From positions 1 to 64,000 of IMG/VR virus record IMGVR_UViG_3300017605_001118: 64,000 bases of DNA; one strand, written 5' to 3'. This document shows positions 24,271-33,218 of this stretch, in pieces (the first letter of the stretch is position 1; each line of letters starts with the position of its first letter). Under the pieces are notes generated by a model, which saw nothing but the letters and a program-made list of their open reading frames with translations, was not told the origin of the DNA and ran no database searches. The position numbers were made by a program, and so were the translations under genes. The stretch comes from a virus.

Positions 24271-24889
24271 CGTTCAGTACCTGTCCCACTATGCCCCCGG
24301 TATGTACCTCTTTGTGAGGATGTAAAGCCGTTCCGAGCATGTCCCATTTCGTCTCTGGTACGTACTGCTTCCTCCTTCGGAGTCCCAAGTTACTGAGATG
24401 TCCGAGTCAAGATCGTTGTTTTTCGTTCCGAAGTGGGCCAAACCAGGACTTCAAGATGTCCCAGCTTGTCACAGAAAAGAGGGGTCGGGAGGGACGGAGG
24501 TAGCGGGAGGGAAGGTTCCAGGCACCTCCCACTCACGTAAAAACACACGTTTCCTAATACCCGTAAGTAACATATACGCAGAGTTACATGTTACGCTACA
24601 GTACGTATAACGTATTATTTTCAGCTCGTGCACCTAGGTTGTAGAAAACCTCCGTTACCTCCCTCCCTCCGGACCGTAGTTTTTCGTAGCCTAAACGGAC
24701 ATTTTGAGGTCCGGGTCTGTACCGATTCGGAACGAAAAACAACGATCTTGAACCAAGCTATTTCGTACATACCTGCGTGTCGGTTCCCTTACCCCCACAA
24801 ACCAGAGACAAAGTAGGACATGCTCGGAACGGCTCAGACTCCCCACAGACCAGGACAAACCAGAGACGAAGTGGGACATGCGTTGAACG
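24271..24889. repeat. 619-nt long imperfect palindrome in the tail operon (non-coding)
   Basis: The 820 bp between 24268 and 25089 hold no credible gene. Arms pair around 24580: 24271 with 24889 (CGTTCA...TGTCCCAC...CTGG), 24326-24359 with 24801-24834 (31 of 34 identical), 24407-24432 with 24726-24751 (26 of 26), 24440 region with 24720, and 24483-24506 with about 24660-24683 (21 of 24). The apex (24525-24640) is AT-rich. Within the arms, TGTCC-containing units recur about every 58 nt. If transcribed it would form a giant hairpin RNA. A cruciform, an origin-like element or a decayed mobile element are alternatives. Confidence 0.85.
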
Positions 24890-25088
24890 AGTCGTTCCGC
24901 TTCCCGGACGTCGATTCAAGGTCCTGAGACATCGCCGACACGCCTTTGGAGACCACGATCGACGGGGTTCCCTCCCCCCACCCCTCCGTCCAACCGGCAA
25001 AGGACACGCCCAGCCCTTTCAGAAAAGCCTGTCCCACCTGCGGAAAGATGTCTTTGGAGGGACGCTGGAGGGTACCCTCCGTGCGACG
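24890..25088. other. non-coding leader with GGAGGGTACCCTCC palindrome
   Basis: Continues the non-coding gap. It contains a perfect 14-bp palindrome at 25067-25080 that includes a TACCCT hexamer also seen near plus-strand starts at about 7536, 9681 and 25511. One further TGTCC unit lies near 25031. No open frame with codon character is seen. It may hold a promoter for the tail genes. Confidence 0.45.
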
Positions 25089-25481
25089 ATGGGCCCCGTG
25101 ACAACGGTGAGCGTGAACGTGGACCCGGGCCGTATCGCCCGGCTGATCCGCCTCCCAGGAGGGATCGTGGACCGGGATCTCCGACGCAGGGCGGACCGCG
25201 TAGCCGCTACAGCGCGGTCTCTGGCCCCGGGAAGCCTGAAGGGGGCCATCACCACCGAGCTGACCGGTTCGGGCCGTCAGAGGCACGCTAAGATCCTTCT
25301 CAACCACCCCGCAGCGGCCTTCGTCACCAAAGGGACCCGGCCGCACGTGATCCGCCCCCGCACCGCCCGGGCACTGAAGTTCACCGGGTCCGGCGGACAG
25401 AACGTCTTCGCCTCCAAGACCAACCATCCGGGGACTCGACCGAATCCGTTTATGGTCCGGGCTCTGCGGGCGGCCGGCTAG
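25089..25481 (+). CDS. tail completion protein, HK97 gp10-like
   Basis: 130 aa, ATG at 25089; the ribosome site is weak, so a GTG at 25098 is possible. Positively charged with 'AATARSLAPGSLKGAI', 'KGTRPHVIRPRTARALKF' and 'TNHPGTRPNPFMVRALRAA', the usual gp10-family endings. Acts at the head-tail joint. First gene after the long non-coding gap. Confidence 0.78.
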   Translation: MGPVTTVSVNVDPGRIARLIRLPGGIVDRDLRRRADRVAATARSLAPGSLKGAITTELTGSGRQRHAKILLNHPAAAFVTKGTRPHVIRPRTARALKFTGSGGQNVFASKTNHPGTRPNPFMVRALRAAG

Positions 25482-25522
25482 GTCCGGAAAGATCTTGATC
25501 CGGTCGCGCCTACCCTGGCCCC

Positions 25523-25948
25523 ATGACCGAGCCGATGAAGGACTTCAGCCGCCCCAGGAAGAAGATCGCGTTCACCATCGACGGAGACGTCTTCGAAGGC
25601 GCTCCCGTCATGCCCGCCGAGACGCTGATGCAGTTCGGCAGCAAACTCGCGGTGGGGGAGACGTCCGAAGAGAACTTCCGCACCATGAGCCGTCTCCTGG
25701 AGATGGTGCTCCTCCCCGACTCCTACAAGCGCATCATGGAACGCCTGAGCAGCCGAGAGAACCCCATAGACATCGAACAGCTCAGCGACCTCGTGCCGTG
25801 GCTGCTGGAGCAGTACGGGCTGCGCCCTACACAGCCATCGTCCAGCTCTGCGGATGGGCCGCCCAGCCCGGAGTCTGGCACCAGCTCGACGGAGACCACC
25901 TCGGCCGCGGAGTCGATCTCCTCGATCTCCCCGCTGAACGTTTTCTGA
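25523..25948 (+). CDS. tail assembly chaperone, short form (G-like)
   Basis: 141 aa, ATG. Compact N-terminal helical domain followed by a Ser/Pro/Glu-rich tail ('PSSSSADGPPSPESGTSS') that is the out-of-frame reading of the long form's second half. Position directly before the tape measure and the presence of a second open frame in -1 match the lambda G/GT arrangement. Confidence 0.82.
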   Translation: MTEPMKDFSRPRKKIAFTIDGDVFEGAPVMPAETLMQFGSKLAVGETSEENFRTMSRLLEMVLLPDSYKRIMERLSSRENPIDIEQLSDLVPWLLEQYGLRPTQPSSSSADGPPSPESGTSSTETTSAAESISSISPLNVF

Positions 25949-26175
25949 ACCTGGTCTACGCCGTGATGTGCTCCCGTCTCCGCGTCCCCGAAGGGCAGAC
26001 CCACGAGTCCGCTCTCCGGCAGTTCGACGTGCGCCTGGGAGTAGCCGGCTGGGGGCTCCCCGGGTCGGTTCCCCGGGAGGTGGTCCGGGAAGAGGGGGCG
26101 CCGTGGTGGTGGGAGAGCGAAGCGGAAGCCTCGGACTCCTTCCTCGCCTCCATGGGGGTGGTGCTGGATGGCTGA
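25523..26175 (+). CDS. tail assembly chaperone, -1 frameshifted long form (GT-like)
   Basis: The -1 frame continues past the short form to 26175 with 'YTAIVQLCGWAAQPGVWHQL' and an acidic Trp-rich end. The switch probably occurs near 25826, where CGC-CCT-ACA can be re-read as CCC-TAC. It is not a textbook X-XXY-YYZ heptamer, so the precise site is uncertain. Long and short forms normally coat the tape measure during tail assembly. The stop overlaps the tape-measure start. Confidence 0.75.
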
Positions 26176-29100
26176 TGTCGTCGGCTCCGTAGAAGTCCGG
26201 ATCACGGTTGACGAGGATCCCGCCGAACGGGCTTTCCGGGAGATGCGCGCCGCGGCCCGGGAAGCGTCCCGGCAGACCGTGCGCAGCCTGGATCAGATCT
26301 CCGACGCCATCGGCAACATCTCTGTCGACACGGAGCAGACTGCGGAGTCCCTGAGCCGGGGTCTCAACAACGCGGTCGAAGTAGCGCAGGCCCGTATCCG
26401 GGCCGTCGACGTCCAAGCCACCGTGGACGCCGGAGCGCAGGCCCAGGTCAGCCGGCAACTGCGGGCAGTTGTTCAGCAGTCCCAGGCCGCGATCCGGGCG
26501 GTACGGGTCAACGCGGATCTGGACGACAACGCCCGGACCCAGCTCACGGCGGATCTTCAGGCCACAGTCCGCGCCGCTCAGGGGCAGCTCAGGGACATTC
26601 AGCTCGGGGTCGATGAAGCGGCCCTGGCGGAGGACGTTCGGCAGGCGGTCCGTGTTGCCGAAGCTACGGCTCCTCCGGTCGAGATTGAAACCCGGGTCGA
26701 CACGGACCGCCTTTCCAGGGTCGGCGCCGCACTGCGGGCGATCGGGGAGGCTGCGCGGTCCACGGAAGGACCGGCAGCCAGGTCCGGATCCTTGCTGCAA
26801 TCGATCGGGTTCTCCGAACGAGCCCTGTCCCGGGTGAAGCTCGTGGTGGCAGGTATCGGAGCCGCGTTCGCCACCCTGACGCCTTCCGTTGCCGGCCTTG
26901 CGGCTGCGCTGGCCCAGATCGCCCCTGCCGCCGCAGTAGGAGCAACCGCCGTCCTCGCCCTGGGTTCGGCGGTAGGCGCCATCGGTATCGGTACCCGGGG
27001 TGTCGGGGACGCGATCAAGGCGGTGTTCGCCCCCGCGACGGCCGCGGCGGGAAGCGCTGCCGGAGCGTCCAACGCCTACGCCAACGCCCAGCGTGCCGTC
27101 AAAGACGCCGTGGAACAGGCGGCCCTGGCCAATGAGCGGGCCGCCCGGCAGATCAAAGACGCTGAACGGGCCCTGTCGGATGCGCAGAAAGAAGCTCTGC
27201 GTGCGCAGGAAGATCTGAACGACGCACGCAAACAAGCAGCCAGAGATCTGGAAGATCTCAACAGTCAACTGGCCGGAGCCCAACTGGACCAGCGCGGCGC
27301 GATCCTGGACCTGAAGGAAGCCGAAGCCGAACTGGCCGCTGTCCGCGCCAAGGGACGCAAGGCCTCCGCACAGGAACTCGCCGAAGCCGAACTGGCCCGG
27401 GACCGGGCCATACAGCGGCTCAAGGACCAGGGCGTGGAAACCAAGCGCCTGACCTCGGACACGGCCGAGGCCAACCGGGTCGGGGCCGCCGGGTCCGACA
27501 CCGTACGGGAGGCGCAGGACCGCGTGGCCGCCTCCCAGCGGGCAGTGGGAGATCAGACGCAGGCCCTGCGGGACGCACAGGCCGAGGCGGCCCGTACCGC
27601 GAGGCAGGGGCTGGAGAGCATCCGGCAGGCGCAGGAGTCCCTGACCCAGTCCGTGGGGGGGTCAACGGGCGGAGTCAACAAGCTCGCCGAAGCCATGGCC
27701 AGGCTCTCCCCCAACGCAAGGGCGTTCGTTCAGGAGATCATCGCCCTGAAGGGCGCGTTCAGCGCCGTCCGGGTCGACGTCCAGGAAGCCCTGTTCGAAG
27801 ACCTGGCAAGGGAACTGAGGATCACCGCGGCCTCCGTCCTCCCCGTCCTGCGTAAAGGGCTCGTGGACAGCGCTGCGGCCCTGAACGACATGACCCAAGG
27901 TGTAGCCGCATCGGCCCGGGAACTGGCGGACAACGGAACCCTGGGCAAGGCGCTGAAGTCCGCCAACCAGGGGTTGCGAAACCTGTCCGAGACCCCCGGG
28001 ATCCTGACTACGGCTTTCGTCCGGCTGGCAGCCGCTGCGGGACCGGCCTTCGAAAAACTCACCGCAGCTGCTGCGGAGTCCGCAGAAGACATCGGGAACC
28101 GGCTCGGAGCGGCCTTCGAATCAGGCCGTCTCGAAACCGCCATCGAACAGGCCATCGACCTGATCGGGCAGCTCTTCAGCGTCCTGGGCAACGTCGGGGA
28201 GATCCTCGGGTCGATCTTCGACGCCGCGAACACCAGCGGGGCCGGGTTCCTCAGCACGCTGGAGACCATCACCCAGTCCATCGCGAACGCCTTCGCCTCA
28301 CCCCAGGCACAGGCCGGCCTTACGGCACTGTTCTCCCTTGGCGCCGTAGTGGCCCACACGCTGGGAACAGTCCTAGTGGCTGCTCTGAAGGCCGTGGGGC
28401 CCGTTGTCGCCGCCCTGGGACCGTCGCTGGAAATACTGGTGTCCGCCTTCGGCACAGCCCTGGTAACGGCCTTCACGGCCCTTGGACCGGTCCTGGTCTC
28501 CGCAGCCGATGCCCTAGGAACCCTGATTGTCGCGATCTCCCCGCTCATCCCCGTTCTCGGTGATCTGATCTCGTTCGTGCTGCCCGTTCTGATCCCGCTG
28601 CTGGACGGGGTAGGAGCCGCCTTCGAAAAAGCCTCCCCGTTCATCCAGTCCGCGGCCGACGCACTTTCCCAGAACCTTGCGCCCGCAATGCGGCGGGTCC
28701 ATGAGTTTCTGGACCCCCTGCTGGAAAACCTCCGCCCTCTGGCCGGGGAAGTCCTCCCCCGGGTGACCGAGTTCGCAAACGGAGCCGCAGCGTCTCTGGG
28801 GCCGCTGGCGGCGTCCTTCGGGGACCTGTTGTCTTCGATTGCCCCCGTGGCCGTGGAACTCGCGACGTTCGCCGGAGGGGTTCTTCTCGGTCTGGCCGCC
28901 GAAGTGCTGCCGGTCGTGATTTCTTTGATGGATGGTCTAGCAGAGATCTTCCGGCAGACCGCTCCGGTGCTCCAGACGCTGGCAGGGATTCTGACCAGGG
29001 CGTTCCTCCCCGTGATCAGCCAACTTGATCAAATCCTTCCTCCGATCATCCGCGCGTTCACAACCTTGACCGGGGCAGTTCTCCCCTTGGTCGATCGGCT

Positions 29101-30172
29101 GCTCAAAACCATCGGCCCGTCAGTGGAGAACCTGGTTCAGACGCTGGGGGACCTCCTTGTAGTAGCGGCCCCTGCGGTTGAAGAACTGGCCGGAGCCATT
29201 GCTGAGACCGGGGTTGCCCTGGGTCCTGTGATCGATCTTGCGGGACGGCTCGTGTCGATCTTCACAGACGAGCTTGCAGCCACGATTCAGACAGTCGTCA
29301 TTCCGGCCATCCAGCTCGTTTCGGACATCCTGAAAGGAAATTTCTCCGCCGCCCTGGGAGACGCGCGCCGCCTTGTCTCCGGGATCGTAGATACGATCAA
29401 GCGCCGTTTCATCGACCTTCCCCAGCAGATTTTCCAGGCGCTCAGTTCGTTCGGCACGGTCCTGCGCAGGGCGGTGCGGGACGCAGGGGCGGCCATGCTG
29501 AACGCGGTCGGAGAACGGCTGGCTCAGGTCAGGGATGCGTTCGGTCGGCTGGCCGGCCGGATTGCAGCCGCTCTGTCCAGTCTGGCCGGGACACTGCGCA
29601 GCATCGCGTCCGGTGCCCTGAACGCGATGCTGCGGTCCGTCTCGGACGGGCTCCGCAGGATTGTTTCGGAGATCAAGGCACTTCCGGGTAGGGCCCGGGA
29701 CGCTCTCGGAGACCTGTCGACTTTCCTGTACAAAGCAGGCCGGTCCCTGATCAACGGCTTCATCGACGGCATCAAGGACGTGGACGTAACGGGCGCCGTC
29801 TCCGGGATCCTGAGTGATGCCCGGGACCTCTTCCCGTTCTCCCCTGCCAAGAAAGGTCCTTTCTCTGGACAGGGGTGGACGTTTCACTCCGGTGAAGCGC
29901 TGGCCGAGGACTTCGCCGCGGGCATCACGGAGTCCCAGGGCTCCGCTGTGCGGGCCACGAACCGTCTGGTGGTCCAGTCCTCCGCCGCTCTGGTGGGAAG
30001 TCCTCTGAGGGCCGCAGGGGCAGTTTCCGGACCCGTTGGATCGGTATCTCCGACCGAGGTCCACGTGACCCTGGTCAACCAGGGAGTTCTCGGGTCCCGG
30101 AACGAAGTCTTGGACTGGCTGTCCACGTCCCTGGAGACCCTGCGTCTCCAGGGACGGCTGGCGGTGAACTGA
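26168..30172 (+). CDS. tape measure protein
   Basis: 1334 aa, ATG overlapping the upstream stop. N-terminal coiled coil and Ala/Gln/Arg-rich repeats (residues 1-200), two hydrophobic segments around 225-285, a long charged coiled coil (about 300-480) and a series of hydrophobic repeats (600-1050). The C terminus has a conserved 'DLFPFSPAKKGPFSGQGWTF' region typical of siphovirus tape measures. Sets tail length (roughly 200 nm by the usual 0.15 nm per residue rule) and is ejected with DNA. No lytic domain is apparent. Confidence 0.92.
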   Translation: MADVVGSVEVRITVDEDPAERAFREMRAAAREASRQTVRSLDQISDAIGNISVDTEQTAESLSRGLNNAVEVAQARIRAVDVQATVDAGAQAQVSRQLRAVVQQSQAAIRAVRVNADLDDNARTQLTADLQATVRAAQGQLRDIQLGVDEAALAEDVRQAVRVAEATAPPVEIETRVDTDRLSRVGAALRAIGEAARSTEGPAARSGSLLQSIGFSERALSRVKLVVAGIGAAFATLTPSVAGLAAALAQIAPAAAVGATAVLALGSAVGAIGIGTRGVGDAIKAVFAPATAAAGSAAGASNAYANAQRAVKDAVEQAALANERAARQIKDAERALSDAQKEALRAQEDLNDARKQAARDLEDLNSQLAGAQLDQRGAILDLKEAEAELAAVRAKGRKASAQELAEAELARDRAIQRLKDQGVETKRLTSDTAEANRVGAAGSDTVREAQDRVAASQRAVGDQTQALRDAQAEAARTARQGLESIRQAQESLTQSVGGSTGGVNKLAEAMARLSPNARAFVQEIIALKGAFSAVRVDVQEALFEDLARELRITAASVLPVLRKGLVDSAAALNDMTQGVAASARELADNGTLGKALKSANQGLRNLSETPGILTTAFVRLAAAAGPAFEKLTAAAAESAEDIGNRLGAAFESGRLETAIEQAIDLIGQLFSVLGNVGEILGSIFDAANTSGAGFLSTLETITQSIANAFASPQAQAGLTALFSLGAVVAHTLGTVLVAALKAVGPVVAALGPSLEILVSAFGTALVTAFTALGPVLVSAADALGTLIVAISPLIPVLGDLISFVLPVLIPLLDGVGAAFEKASPFIQSAADALSQNLAPAMRRVHEFLDPLLENLRPLAGEVLPRVTEFANGAAASLGPLAASFGDLLSSIAPVAVELATFAGGVLLGLAAEVLPVVISLMDGLAEIFRQTAPVLQTLAGILTRAFLPVISQLDQILPPIIRAFTTLTGAVLPLVDRLLKTIGPSVENLVQTLGDLLVVAAPAVEELAGAIAETGVALGPVIDLAGRLVSIFTDELAATIQTVVIPAIQLVSDILKGNFSAALGDARRLVSGIVDTIKRRFIDLPQQIFQALSSFGTVLRRAVRDAGAAMLNAVGERLAQVRDAFGRLAGRIAAALSSLAGTLRSIASGALNAMLRSVSDGLRRIVSEIKALPGRARDALGDLSTFLYKAGRSLINGFIDGIKDVDVTGAVSGILSDARDLFPFSPAKKGPFSGQGWTFHSGEALAEDFAAGITESQGSAVRATNRLVVQSSAALVGSPLRAAGAVSGPVGSVSPTEVHVTLVNQGVLGSRNEVLDWLSTSLETLRLQGRLAVN

Positions 30173-30173
30173 C

Positions 30174-32336
30174 GTGGCGCTTCTGGGCAGCCTCCAGGAC
30201 AACTTCGATGACAACACCGTCAACACGGCAATCTGGGCGGGCAATTTCGGAACCGTGTCCGAGACCGGCGGCCGTGCCCGGGTCCAGGTGTCCACGGGCA
30301 CCAGCGGATTCAACACGGCCGCTCTGCACACCCTGGCCAACACCCATGCCCGGGTCCAGGTCTTCCCCCCGGCCCCCGGTGGCGGGGCCGTAGAGGCGTA
30401 CGGACGCCTCCTGATCACGACCACCACGATGGGGACCGACGCGCTGATCCAGGTCAACGCCGTGGCGAACACAGTCAGGATGATGTCCCGGGTCGGCTTT
30501 GCTGACGCGGGCGACCTGTCGATCCCCTACGACCCGTTCCACCATGCGTGGCTGGGGATCCGGGAGACCGCGGGAACCCTGTACTGGGAGACGTCCTCGG
30601 ACGGGGTTACCTGGACCGTCCGGCGCAGCGTCGTCTCCCCGACCTGGGTCAACGACCTGACACTCCGGGCACAGTTGGTAGGTCACCGGGACAGCGGCGT
30701 CACGGATTTTGTGGAGTACGACAACTTCAACGTCCTCGGCTGTCCCGGTGGGGCCCAGTACACGGCCGCGGTCGACTGGTCCGGGGACGGAGTCTTCACC
30801 GGAACCGGGGAGGACATCACCGCGGACGTCCTGGACGGGGGACGGTGGACCTTCGGATACGGGCGTGACCAGACCCGGCAGTTGTCCCCCGGGTCGATCG
30901 GAAGGGCCGCCTTCACCCTGTGCAACGCGGACCGCGTCTACTCCCCGGAGAACACGGCCTCGCCCCTGAACGACTTCCTCCAGCCGGGCCGCAGGGTCCA
31001 GATGGACGCGGATTTCCAGGGGACGGACTATCCCCTGTTCCGGGGGCGCCTGGACGACTTTACCGTGGTCCCGGACCGGTCGAACCGGACCGCGGACTTC
31101 ACCGTCCTGGACGACCTGTACACGCTTCAGAACCGGAACCTGTCCACGGCGGTGTTCGCGGGTCAGAGGACCGGGACCCTGATCAACCAGATCCTGGACG
31201 AGGTCGATTGGCCGATCGGTCAAAGGGACCTGGACGTCGGCGGCACGTTCGTCCCGTGGTGGTGGATCGAAGGGCAGGACGCCCTCTCCGCCATTCAGGA
31301 CCTGGTCGCATCCGAGGGCCCGCCGGCCATCGCGTACATCGCCCCCAACGGCGTCTTCACCTTCAAAGACCGGCATCACCGGCTGATCGACCCGGCCTCG
31401 GTGACGTCTCAGGCGGCGTTCGCGGCGAGGCGTGTCGCCTGTGATACAGCGGCCGTCACCGGATTTTCGTACACCGACCCGTTCGTCTACGAGCACGGCT
31501 GGCGCGACGTGGTCAACACGTTCGATGTCACGATCCCGGTATATACGCCGGACCCGGGGCCCTCCGTCGTTGTGTCCCTGACGGACCCGTTTACGATCGC
31601 GGGCGGAGACACGGTGATGATCCAGCTCGTATCCAGCGGGGCGTTCATCAATGCCATCACGCCGACCACCGGACCTCCGGGCTCGGGCGCGGACATCATC
31701 TTCACCGGGGCAGGTGCACTGAACAGGGGCCTGAGCCGGACGTCCGGGCAGAGCACGATTCTGACCCTGACCGCCGTGGGCCCCAAGACGATCCTGTCGG
31801 TCCAGCTACGGGCCACGGCGGTACCTCAGTCCGGATCGGCCCGTGCCACGGAGCAGGACCCGGGGGCGGTCTTCGACGGCATCGTGAAGTCGTACCCGGT
31901 GCAGATCACCTGGTCCACGTTCAACGACCTGGAAGCCGTCGGTGATGTCGTCATCGGCAGGTACAGCACCCGGAAACCGATCGTGAAAATGCGTGTCGTG
32001 GTCTGCGACGATGCGCATCTGACCCAGATCCTGTCCCGGACGATTTCGGACCGGGTGACGATCCGCAACGGTGAACTCGGCCTGGACGGAGACTTCTTCG
32101 TTGAACGGGTCGACCACACGATTTCCAGGATCGGGACGGAGACCCTTCCGCAGCATGCGCTGGTGGCCGGCTGCGAGAAGTCCTTCGACGAGTTCGTCGT
32201 CAACCCGTTCACCTTCGACAAGGCGGGAGCCGGGTTCAACGACGGGTACTTCGGCGCGGTCGGCCTGGACAACCCGGCCATGGTGTGGATCTGGGACACG
32301 CAGTCGCAGTTCAGCGTCAACGAGTTCGGAACGTGA
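30174..32336 (+). CDS. large minor tail protein (distal tail/baseplate)
   Basis: 720 aa, GTG two bases after the tape-measure stop. N-terminal ~210 residues form a lectin-like beta-sandwich ('DNFDDNTVNTAIWAGNFGTVSETGGRA'). The middle ('AAVDWSGDGVFTGTGEDIT', 'DFTVLDDLYTLQNRNL', 'DGTVF'-like strands) resembles distal-tail and tail-hub segments of actinophages. Located after the tape measure as expected for Dit/Tal-type tip proteins; may combine both roles and bind host glycans. Confidence 0.75.
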   Translation: MALLGSLQDNFDDNTVNTAIWAGNFGTVSETGGRARVQVSTGTSGFNTAALHTLANTHARVQVFPPAPGGGAVEAYGRLLITTTTMGTDALIQVNAVANTVRMMSRVGFADAGDLSIPYDPFHHAWLGIRETAGTLYWETSSDGVTWTVRRSVVSPTWVNDLTLRAQLVGHRDSGVTDFVEYDNFNVLGCPGGAQYTAAVDWSGDGVFTGTGEDITADVLDGGRWTFGYGRDQTRQLSPGSIGRAAFTLCNADRVYSPENTASPLNDFLQPGRRVQMDADFQGTDYPLFRGRLDDFTVVPDRSNRTADFTVLDDLYTLQNRNLSTAVFAGQRTGTLINQILDEVDWPIGQRDLDVGGTFVPWWWIEGQDALSAIQDLVASEGPPAIAYIAPNGVFTFKDRHHRLIDPASVTSQAAFAARRVACDTAAVTGFSYTDPFVYEHGWRDVVNTFDVTIPVYTPDPGPSVVVSLTDPFTIAGGDTVMIQLVSSGAFINAITPTTGPPGSGADIIFTGAGALNRGLSRTSGQSTILTLTAVGPKTILSVQLRATAVPQSGSARATEQDPGAVFDGIVKSYPVQITWSTFNDLEAVGDVVIGRYSTRKPIVKMRVVVCDDAHLTQILSRTISDRVTIRNGELGLDGDFFVERVDHTISRIGTETLPQHALVAGCEKSFDEFVVNPFTFDKAGAGFNDGYFGAVGLDNPAMVWIWDTQSQFSVNEFGT

Positions 32337-32345
32337 GGAGAAGGA

Positions 32346-32666
32346 ATGGTGGATCAAGCTCTGGCGTACGTGTACCGGGGTACCTGGGTGGCGGAGTGCC
32401 CCACCGACTGCGGAAATGTGCAGAAGATCTTCAGAGAAGACTCCTCTCTGTACCGGTGCGTGCACTGCGAACAGCTTGCCTCGGTCAAGTGGCCGGACAG
32501 CGGGTTCATGGAGATGATGACCGCCGTTCTGGACCGGCGCCCGAACCCGGACAACCGCAACTGGTACCCGGAAGATCATCCGGTCGCGGTCCGGTTCGGC
32601 CTCCCCCACGGACAGGGCGTCCAGGATCTGCTGGACGAGAACGCCGAACACGGGATTCCGGGCTAG
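32346..32666 (+). CDS. small Cys-containing protein after the tail hub
   Basis: 106 aa, ATG with GAGGAGAAGG upstream. 'VAECPTDCGNVQ' and 'YRCVHCEQLASV' make a probable zinc ribbon; the C terminus is acidic. No family. The stop overlaps the minus-strand HNH gene by four bases. Confidence 0.65.
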   Translation: MVDQALAYVYRGTWVAECPTDCGNVQKIFREDSSLYRCVHCEQLASVKWPDSGFMEMMTAVLDRRPNPDNRNWYPEDHPVAVRFGLPHGQGVQDLLDENAEHGIPG

Positions 32667-33178
32667 TGGCGACTATCACGCTCACGCTGGCGTCGCGCTT
32701 TTTGCGCAACCCGCATGCGTTCCCGGGACTCGGGGGTGTGGGTGCGCTTGAGTCCGTGCTCCCGCGCGTGCTTGGACTGAGTCGTCTTCTCCAGGTTCTC
32801 CAGCCGGTCGTCCGTTCGGTCCTCGTTGATGTGGTGAATCACGTCGCCCGGAAGTACGGGGTCCTCCGGATGCGCCGTGTTCCAGACGTACTGGTAGCGC
32901 TGGATGTACCCGTCTTTGCGCATCGTGGGGTGCAGGTGCCGTTCTGCGTTGGGGATCCGAACGAACACGCGGCCTTCGTTGCTGACCCACGAACCGCCTT
33001 TCCACGAGGGGTGGGCGTCACCTTGGACGCCCTTGGAGATCTTCGCACGGACTTCTTGGGTCATTCGACCAGGGGCTTTGTTGGCGCATCCCCGGGAGCA
33101 GTAAGTGGGGGGCTGCCAACTCGAATGAACTCGGGTGAACTCAGTTCCGCAAATGGGGCATTCCTTGGTCGTTTTCAT
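32663..33178 (-). CDS. HNH homing endonuclease, antisense in the tail operon
   Basis: 171 aa, ATG. N-terminal zinc knuckle (CPIC 7-10, CSRGC 27-31), central 'RIPNAERHLHPTMRKDGYIQRYQYVWN' and the HNH core 'VIHHINEDRTDDRLENLEKT' at 113-132, followed by a helical DNA-binding tail ('KHAREHGLKRTHTPESRERM'). Free-standing mobile endonuclease of the kind that spreads between phages. Orientation is opposite to the surrounding operon. A -10-like TAGACT lies about 20 bases upstream. Confidence 0.9.
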   Translation of the reverse strand: MKTTKECPICGTEFTRVHSSWQPPTYCSRGCANKAPGRMTQEVRAKISKGVQGDAHPSWKGGSWVSNEGRVFVRIPNAERHLHPTMRKDGYIQRYQYVWNTAHPEDPVLPGDVIHHINEDRTDDRLENLEKTTQSKHAREHGLKRTHTPESRERMRVAQKARRQRERDSRH

Positions 33179-33218
33179 AAGGCCAGTCTAGCACACAGTG
33201 GGAAAGGGAGTGGTCCAT

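Noticed and set aside
24271-24889. Insertion sequence or retron
   Set aside because: No transposase, reverse transcriptase or target duplication seen; left as a palindrome of unknown nature.
24398-25000. Short open frames inside the palindrome region
   Set aside because: They lack ribosome sites and coding bias, and are mirrored on both strands because of the palindrome.
25478-27283. 601-codon minus-strand frame across chaperone and tape measure
   Set aside because: Arg/Gly/Pro-rich mirror frame; plus strand has a continuous tape measure.
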